Of a DNA stretch of 64,000 nucleotides, positions 56,455 to 64,000 are shown one piece after another; within the stretch, counting starts at the first letter, position 1; the number at the start of each line of letters is the position of its first letter. The notes under the pieces are model-generated. The model ran no database searches, was not told where the DNA came from, and saw only the letters and a program-made list of their open reading frames with translations. Made by a program: the position numbers and the translations under genes. The DNA is from Gigaspora rosea (lineage: Eukaryota > Glomeromycota > Glomeromycetes > Diversisporales > Gigasporaceae): positions 122,316-186,315 of the forward strand of contig QKWP01000064.1 of NCBI GenBank assembly GCA_003550325.1, in the 5' to 3' direction.

Positions 56455-58967
56455 TAGTGTTCCAAATTGATTAAATTTTACCAACCGGTTAGTTGCCAAC
56501 TATAGTTGCCAACTAACCGGTTACGTATATCACGTGACTAATTTAACAGATTAGTTGGTTAGTTGGTTAAGTTGGTTGGTTGATTAGTTGATTAGTTAGT
56601 TGGTTGGTAGTTGTAATTAAATAAATATTACAATAGCAATATATATTATAACTAACTATTAAGCAAAAGGTAAAGTATAAAATGTATTAATACATAAATA
56701 CAGTTATAACGTTCAAAGAATCACTATCATAATAATGTGCAAAGAAATTAAGACATCATGATAAAGTTAACTGCCTATTGTGCAGATATAACATCTTACT
56801 TGCAGATGCGAACAAATAACTACAAATTGAACCAGGTAATACATGAGCTTTAGATAAGTGTGTAATTAATTTTACAATTAAGATTATTCAACACTAAATC
56901 AATTTTCACCAGAAGGTTGTATGCTTTTAATTCCCAAATTAAAAATAATATGCCAAATTGGATTCTTTTTTTTATTTAATACATTAAAAATAATAAAAAG
57001 TGCAACTCAAGATTTATCCGCCATTCAAACTAATGATCTAATAATTTTGAAAGCTATTAATAGGTCGATTGATAGAAAACTTTAAATGAAATTATAAATG
57101 CTACTTATACTAACAACTAAATCTTAAACAGTCTACGGAGTAAAATTTAATATAAAATGAAAAACACCCACAAATACATGTGAATTAAATAAGGGACCTG
57201 AAAATAACTATTTAATAATAAGTAGATCTAAAATAAGCTTAAAGTGAAACATTAATCGAATAATCATAATAACCATTATACTTACTAGGCTAATACGAAC
57301 TAAATGTCCAAAAGGCACTTTTAACAATAAAACTTATAAGCAGGTTATTTAGGTTCCAAGTATAATTGATATTTACACTCACACAAATTGAGTAACCCGA
57401 GAAGTACTATTAAGAGGGGAATTTAGATTGTATTATTAAGATCTAAAATAAGCTTAAAGCGAAACATTAATCGAATAATCATAATAACCATTATACTTAC
57501 TAGGCTAATACGAACTAAATGGTCCAAAAAGCACTTTTAACAATAAAACTTATAAGCATAGGTTATTTAGGATCCAAGTATAATTGATATTTACACTCAC
57601 AAAATTAATGCAAATTGAGCAACCCGAGAAGTACTATTAAGAGGGAATTTAGATTGGATAATTAAGATTTTAAACATGGAATAAAAAATTAAATCTTGTA
57701 CCCACCAATATAATGCAGATTAAATGATTCAAATGGTGCTGTATAAAGAGCAAACACTAATTTACAGAGAATAAGTAGGATAATAATAAACTAATACTTG
57801 GGTGATAAAAGTAGATTTTTTCGATAAATATCTACCAGTAAAAGATAGCGTAACTAAGTATATACTTTAAAAAATATGATTCATAGATTACTTGTTTCAA
57901 AATAAAACGTACCTATTTTATTTGAAATCGGACGTTGAATCATTAATTATGAAACCCCAAAGTATAAGATTTTAATGCATACCAAACCTATCCATCATAT
58001 ATTCTTCCATACTATCCATTGTAAATTCTTCCATTTAGATATTATTACCAAGATAGCTCTTTTATCTTATATATTGGCGTTAAAAATACTTACATATTAT
58101 ACAGGTTCTATACAAGGTAAAATCTAGAATAAAATTTTATATTTATTTTTATTTAATGTTCTCTTCTTTTTTTTTACACATAATATATTTTACTAATCGT
58201 GGGTACTTACAAGGGTACTAAAAGCAGATTTATGATAGTAAACAAATGCCTTATGTTCACCACCAATTCTTTGTGATGATATTTACCACCGGTTCCGTAG
58301 CCAGTACTATACGTTCCGTTAATGATAAGATTTCCTATATTATGTGTTGAGAATAATTGAATGCTTCGTGTTTATTAAGAAATTTCTTGGCTTTTACTTG
58401 ATATATCCTTTTTCTTTTTTTTTTATATCATTTGATTTTTACGAATTGATTATTAATTAATTATACTTTATTGTTCTTATATTATTCACATGGTTTATTA
58501 TTCACATGGTTCTGATAATAATTTTTAATTAATGATTAAAATGGGCTTTAATGTATAGCGATAGAATGTTTTTTGCTGTTATTAATAACCAGCTTGTTAC
58601 ATGACGGCAAGAATTATTTTATAATTTTTTTTATATAATAGAGATATTTATTACAAATACGTATGTGCTAAAGTGGTACAAATTACAAATAAGCTATGTA
58701 TGTATGATGCCAATTTACCTGATATACACAATAATGACGATTATATTACATAATTACTGCTATCGCTATTATGTACTATGTACGTAGCATTAGTTGTGTA
58801 GTTGATTAATATAGGCAACTGGTTAATTAACAACTAGTTGACAACTAACGATTAACCGTAGTTGAACTAGTTGATTATAAATCGGTTAGTTGATTAAAAA
58901 ATTTTCTAACCGGTTAGTTGGAAAGTTGTCAACTATTCGGTTTTCCAACTAACGATTTGGAACACTA
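56455..58967. mobile_element. hAT element, TSD CTTGTAGT
   Basis: Ends TAGTGTTCCAAATTGA and GATTTGGAACACTA, with perfect flanks CTTGTAGT (56447-56454, 58968-58975). Subterminal GGTTAGTTGG/CCAACTAACC units lie on both sides (56490-56610, 58800-58950). The interior of 2.2 kb has no transposase; it holds a tandem duplication. Confidence 0.94.
57225..57654 (+). repeat. 215-bp tandem duplication
   Basis: Units 57225-57439 and 57440-57654 begin GATCTAAAATAAGCTTAAAG and end GGAATTTAGATTG. They differ at roughly ten positions plus small indels. Inside the hAT. Confidence 0.9.
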
Positions 58968-60077
58968 CTTGTAGTACAATCATCAAAAATCATAAAAACA
59001 TTTCGAAAATATTAGTCAAATGTGTCCTTAATATAATCCAGGTTACAGATCGTTCTAAAATATTTCGAAAGTATTTGAAATATTAAAAAAAATATTAAAA
59101 AAAAAAAAGTGAAAAAAAAGAAAGTGAAAAAAAAGAGAGAAAAAAAAGAGAGTAAGAAAAAAAAAGAGGTAGTAAAAATAAGTCGAAACAGCCCTTTTTT
59201 TTTTTTAAGTTTTTTGGCACAATTTGTGGTATATATTTTTGTGATCTATGGTAGCTTACAGATCAAATGGGCTTAAGAGATTTTGAACTCTGTTTTTTTT
59301 TTATTCGTGACGGGTCAAAAATCTGTTAATCGTTATATATCGTTTCAAATAATTACGATTATAACGATTTAATATAAAAATGATATATATCGATTTTTAA
59401 CCAGTTAATTGATATATATCGTTATTTTTTAATTGATATAAAACGATTAACTGTTATATATCGATTAATATCTATATATAAATTTTCTGATGTACTTCGA
59501 GAGAATTAGAAGAAAGTGCTAAAGAACTATGAACAAATATGAATAAGAAGATGGATTGGGACCCCAATACCTTGGCACCAAATAAAGAATATGGGCGCAT
59601 GGAGTAGACCAGTAGTAGACCTGTAGAAAGCTTAGCTCACCAGACAAAGCAAAGAACAAAGAAGCAGCGATGTAGATGTTTGTTAGTAAACATAAATAGA
59701 TAGAAAAGGAAAATTTGAGGAAAATTTGTTTGTGGCCGTGTAGTACATTATCATATTCATGATGATGATAGTGTTTTGCATTAAAGTTCATAGGATGACA
59801 TGATGAAATGATGACTATGATAGAGTTTTTTTTCTTTTTCTTTCTTTTTTCTTTTCTTGATTTTCTTATAAATAAGATGCCATTTTGCACAAGTTGTAAA
59901 GGCATCAAAAAAAAAGTTTTATAAAAAGTTCAAATACTTCCTTCATAAAACCTATATCTTGTGATTCATAAAATCTACTCTTTGTTATATTTGTCTATTC
60001 TTGCTTGTAACAAACCAATACACCTTACCTTGCCAAATTCTTTTCCTTTTCATCTTACCTCTTGGTTTTGTTGTATG
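58968..60077. other. Intergenic
   Basis: A-rich run (59090-59180) and a repeat of TATATATCG(A)TTAA motifs at 59325-59480. The 129-codon minus frame at 59519-59908 shows no domain and is not supported. Confidence 0.4.
59325..59480. repeat. ATATATCGATTAA repeat cluster
   Basis: Seven or so copies of (T/C)G(A/T)TATATATCG in both orientations, with AACGATTAA/TTAATTG between them. Probably remains of element subterminal repeats. Confidence 0.55.
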
Positions 60078-62207
60078 TAGGGTCCGGAATGGGCCGGGCC
60101 AAACCCAGAAATTAGCGGGTCGGGCCGGGTCGGACCAGGTTTAGGCCTAAATTTTAAACCCATTAATTAATTGGGCCAAGTTTTGGGCCGGATTAAAAAA
60201 ATATTGGGCCGGGCCTAGTCTGGGTTTATAAAATACCGGGTTGGGTTTGGGTTTTATAAATAGGCCCAGTAAAACCTGTTAATACCCGTTTAAACTTTAG
60301 TATACAAATGCTACAAACAGGTTCGTGAATTTGATTGGTTAGTATATCTCTTTTTTATACACGTATTCGTGCTAGGGGTTTACAATATTTTATATATCTG
60401 ATATCCATTTGTTGCTAAACGATATACGAATAGATAATAAAGACAATGAGTTTTGATAATCCCAAATAATCCCGTATAGTAAGTTGTCCTCAAAAAGGTA
60501 AATGAGAACATAAATTTATTATTGTTTTCTGCATATTGTTAAGTGAAAGGAAATGAAAAACGTATTCTAAGTAGCTTTTTAGATCGTTGAGTTTTATTTT
60601 TAGAACTTGCAAGAGAAGTATAAATAGAATAAAAAACTTGGACTGTAGTTTAAAATCCACAAGAACGGACATAGAATAATAGTAAGAACAAATATATAGA
60701 GACGAACTTAGCACAATAGTTAGGACGAATGTAGTATGTAGAATGTACATAGCACAACACTGCAATAGTTGAGACATATATAGTACAGTAGGTAGATTAG
60801 AACGAACATAGCATGATAGTTGGATGAGCATAGTATGATAGTTGGACGAACATAATAGATGAACATAATATGATAATTAGAAAGAATATAGTACGATACT
60901 GTAGTTGAAACATAGAAAAATAGTTAAGACAAATATAGCATAATAATTAGAACAAACATGGCATAATAGTCGAAATAAACATAGTACAATAATAGAATAA
61001 GCATAGCATGATATTTATTAATAAGCATTGCACAATAATTAAAATCTAGCACAATAATTGAGATGAACTTAGTATGATGAATGTAGCACAATAATTGGGA
61101 TGAATAATAATTGGGATGAATATAGCACGACAATTAGGTAGATTCGGGACAACATAGAATCCAAGATGAATATATAACATAAGAGTTTGTACAAGATTTA
61201 GGTCGATTCAGGACATAGCATAAGAGTTTGGTAAATTTGTAATGTAGCGCAAGAGTTTAGTAGATTTAGAACATAGCACGAAAGTTGCAGTAGTTTATAG
61301 CACTATATTGTATTATAGTACTGTATATATAGTATATAGTTAAATTCTTAATATAGTACGTATTATATATAGTATAGTTAGATTCTTAATTTCATAATTA
61401 ATAAATAAACGTATTAAAATATAAAAAATAAAAAAATAAACTTAAAACTTAACAGCCATGATTGATGCTTTAGAAATTTCTAGAATCTCCATTTATGGTA
61501 TATTCTCGGACTATATTTATACAAGTTAATAAATTTGTACTATAACCACTTGCGGGTATTCTGTAGGAGTACCCTGGCTTACATGAAACGGGTATGGGTA
61601 CTAGACTCTGAACCCTAGGGCTAGAGTAGGGCCCGGATAGTTGAGCCCTTGTATAGGCGGGTAGGGTCAGGGTATTGCTATTCCTCGCTAAGATTTATCA
61701 GTTTACAAGTGCAGTTTGTCACATAAAATTTCGCACAAACTAGACACATCAAGCATGTTGGACAAGCATTTGAACAAAAATATAATGTTGACATTATCGT
61801 TATAATGATCAGTGATAAACGATACAAAATAGTTTTTATTATACAGATCATGCACGAAATCATCACGTTTTATTCTTCAGATCATACCGAAATCATAAAC
61901 TTAATCGAATTGGCCGAAAAATCATTCGGTCAATTTTTATCAGGTGTTATGAAAATAGCAGTAAAATTTATTTGGCCCGGTCCAGTGAATTATAGGCCCG
62001 ACCCAGCCCGGAACAGGCCATAATTCAATGGGTGGGTTCAGGTCGGGCCCATAATTCAATGGGCGGGTTCGGGTCAGGCCTATAATTCAATGGGCGGGTT
62101 CGGGTTGGGCCTATAATCTAATAGGACGGGCTTGGGCTGGGCCTATAATTCAACGGGTCAGTTCGGGTTTAGTGAAACCAGCTCAACCCGGCCCGTTCCG
62201 GACCCTA
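60078..62207. mobile_element. hAT element with GGGCC-rich ends, TSD GTTGTATG
   Basis: Ends TAGGGTCCGGAATGGGCCGG and CCGTTCCGGACCCTA with perfect flanks GTTGTATG (60070-60077, 62208-62215). Subterminal GGGCCGGG / CCCGGCCC-type repeats (60090-60290; 61975-62200), including a 30-bp ATAATTCAATGGGCGGGTTC-type tandem. The interior is a degenerate satellite, no transposase. Confidence 0.94.
60655..61310 (+). repeat. Degenerate GAACGAACATAGCACGATAGTT array
   Basis: About fifteen loose units of 30-45 bp of type (A/G)AACATAGCA.(G/A)ATAGTT(G/A)G. The core closely resembles the middle of the satellite at 46490-47690, although the two lie in unrelated elements. Confidence 0.7.
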
Positions 62208-62313
62208 GTTGTATGGTTGTGTGTATTTTTGTTGGTGGCCCAATTTGCCTTCTTAGATAGATTAGAATATAATTTTATTAATTATATACTAAACTGAAAA
62301 TTTTTTAACATCA

Positions 62314-63482
62314 ATGATGGAAATATTATCTGAAGAAGAATTTGAATTTGATATTAGACAAGAAGTAGTATCAATTTAATGTTTAATATTAAACAGATTT
62401 ATAAAAGAAAGATTTATAATATTTATTTATTTATTTATTAAAAAATTATTAAATTTAGACAAATTTTAACAAAGATATAAGTAATGAGAATGAAGAAGAT
62501 AGTGAAGAAACCATTGTACAACTATTGTACATTTTACATCAAATTTAGCAGTTAATGCTAATAATATGTACTATTCTATAGTTTTAGTTGAATATCCTTC
62601 GACTAGTTCTCAAAATAGCCAAGGACCATCAGGTTTTGCTACAATTTATAATGTATTAAATCTAGAAGATTATATCAATAATAATCAAGAACAAGAATTA
62701 ACTCAAAAACAAGAATTAACTCAAAAAGAATTACAAACCAAAAAAAAAATTTATGAAACATTAAAACAAAAAGTGCATACAGTATTTCTTGATATAAGAA
62801 TTAATTCTAATTAATAAATTATAATAGTTGTTATAGTTAAAATAAATTTTAGTAAATATATTTAATTGATATTTTATAAATTTATTTAGATTCAATATAG
62901 TTTAGGTACTGGTGGTCAATCAAAAGTTAAATGCCCTTTTTTTGGCAATATTTATGTAACTAAAGATCAAAAAAAAAGTCAAGGTGTTACAATTTGCCCA
63001 CATATTTATAACCAAATTAAATCAGCAAAACATTGTAATATGGATTTTGATTTAGAAGTTTTTAAAATGATTAAAAATGAAGTATCAAACCGATTAATTT
63101 ATACAAACACAATTGCATATGTATAATTTTTAATTAATTTAATTACTACAAAAATATAGTATTTTCAAAAATTTACAGTAAATTTATATATGTACTATAT
63201 TTATTTAATTTATAAAATATATTTAGATTTTATCTTGCTATAATTAAAAAGCCATGTTTAAAAACTTCATCTAATGGTTCATGTACTGGTTTACCAGTTT
63301 TAATAAAAATTAAAGAAAATACCTTAATGCAATATAGAAATAATTCTAGTCAAAATAACAATCGGGCATCGCAAATTTTACAATGCAATGAGGGTTATTT
63401 TATTGAATGTAGTTTATAGTCAAATGGGGATAGCTGGTATAGATTTATTCCAATACCAGAATTATGGGATATTATGCATTGA
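62314..63482 (+). CDS. Multi-exon hypothetical protein, probably decaying
   Basis: Probable exons: 62314-62367 (MMEILSEEEFEFDIRQEV), 62459-about 62510 (TNFNKDISNENEEDSEET), about 62549-62781, 62890-63120 and about 63227-63482. The 62782-62889 intron is a clean phase-0 GT-AG and gives KQKVHT-IQYSLGTGGQSK. Later segments KCPFFGNIYVTKDQ, TICPHIYNQIKSAKHCNMDF and TSSNGSCTGLPVLIKI show Cys/His spacing that could bind metal, but no family is recognised. Problems: the junctions near 62520 and 63121-63227 do not join in phase, and an in-frame TAG at 63417-63419 interrupts ECSL-SNGDSWYRFIPI. The TAG would be CAG by one C-to-T change. Function unknown. Confidence 0.55.
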
Positions 63483-63491
63483 TTAAATTAC

Positions 63492-63575
63492 AAATTGTTC
63501 AATTAGGCAAATGATTGGCTGACATGTGCTGCTATGTAGCACTATCAGCCAATTATTTGCCCAATTGGACAATTT
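63492..63575. mobile_element. Hairpin MITE, 84 bp
   Basis: AAATTGTTCAATTAGGCAAA TGATTGGCTGA ... TCAGCCAATTATTTGCCCAA TTGGACAATTT. Arms of about 36 bp, small loop. Directly follows the gene's last stop codon. Confidence 0.85.
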
Positions 63576-63735
63576 TATGATCTTAATTGATATATAATCA
63601 ATATTATATTCTTAAAAAATTTATAAAAAATTTTTAATTTGCTCTTTTTAAATTATTTAAGATTATAATTATAAAAATATTCAATTTAATAAATTTTTTT
63701 AGAAGCATTTCCTCATCTTGATGAACACAATCAAC
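63576..63735. other. Intergenic, AT-rich
   Basis: Nothing recognised. Confidence 0.35.
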
Positions 63736-64000
63736 TAGTGCTCCTAGGTCCAGTCCGGGTCCGGTCCGGGATCAGATCAGACTCAGACTCTAAATTTTAC
63801 TAATTTCAGACTTCAGACCAGACTCAGACTCAACTATGAGTCCGGTCCGGGCCTGGTCCGAAGTCTGCAGACTGGTCTGAGTCCGAATATAATTATATGT
63901 ATTTTTTGGCGCTGAACAAGTTTACTTAGTGCATTTTGTAAGAATTAATTAGTAAAATTTTATGAATCATAAGATTTTATAGAATTTTATTAATAAAATT
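63736..64000. mobile_element. hAT-type element, left end, runs off the window
   Basis: TAGTGCTCCTAGGTCCAG then GTCCGGGTCCGGTCCGGG-type repeats to about 63890. The pattern matches the element at 7939-10463 (TAGGGCTCC...GTCCGGGTCCGG). The partner end and target duplication lie beyond 64000. Confidence 0.7.

Noticed and set aside
59519-59908. 129-codon minus-strand frame
   Set aside because: No domain, no splice context, and Lys/Ser/Ile-rich content as expected from AT-rich DNA.

Overview
This window looks like part of an arbuscular mycorrhizal fungal genome (Glomeromycotina, Rhizophagus/Gigaspora-like). That is an inference. It rests on a BTB-BACK-TLDc gene of the kind amplified in these fungi, strong AT-richness, short GT-AG introns, and very dense, nested DNA transposons. 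One 94-base assembly gap (50326-50419) is present. No rRNA, intact tRNA or CRISPR array was seen.

Real gene content is low. The best gene is the two-exon BTB-BACK-TLDc protein on the minus strand at 38372-39896. A ten-exon minus-strand gene of unknown function lies at 13560-17572; a hAT element is inserted in or beside its seventh exon. A third, smaller multi-exon gene of unknown function, probably decaying, lies at 62314-63482 on the plus strand. Everything else that codes is a transposon relic: a Helitron Rep-helicase (1-11411), a pogo/Tigger transposase (24089-26320), a gag with a zinc knuckle (about 5820-6420, minus) and a Tc1-like helix-turn-helix fragment (53574-53855).

Layout. At 1-11411, one Helitron helicase is split by four insertions (hAT, MITE, LTR element, and a TIR element that itself holds a hAT and a MITE). 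At 13560-17572 is the multi-exon gene with hAT and MITE insertions. From 18114 to 23880 come fold-backs, a nested hAT pair and mariner-type MITEs. The pogo relic is at 24089-26320, and 27240-33176 holds a minisatellite and nested fold-back/hAT elements. At 34246-35929 are a SINE-like head, MITEs and a 473-bp tandem duplication. The BTB gene is at 38372-39896. From 40600 to 45600 are minisatellites and two retroelement tails. At 45612-51942 are two large inverted-repeat elements with internal satellites. From 52494 to 62207 are MITEs, a mariner relic, fold-backs and two further hATs. The last gene follows, and another hAT end begins at 63736.

The strongest result is structural. Eleven separate elements carry TIRs and 8-bp target-site duplications (TSDs) diagnostic of hAT transposition, visible directly in the sequence; nine pairs are perfect. 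A twelfth has the 8-bp TSD but only weak termini. None encodes a recognisable hAT transposase. The two LTRs of the retroelement differ mainly by transitions, often at CpG-derived sites, which suggests past cytosine methylation.
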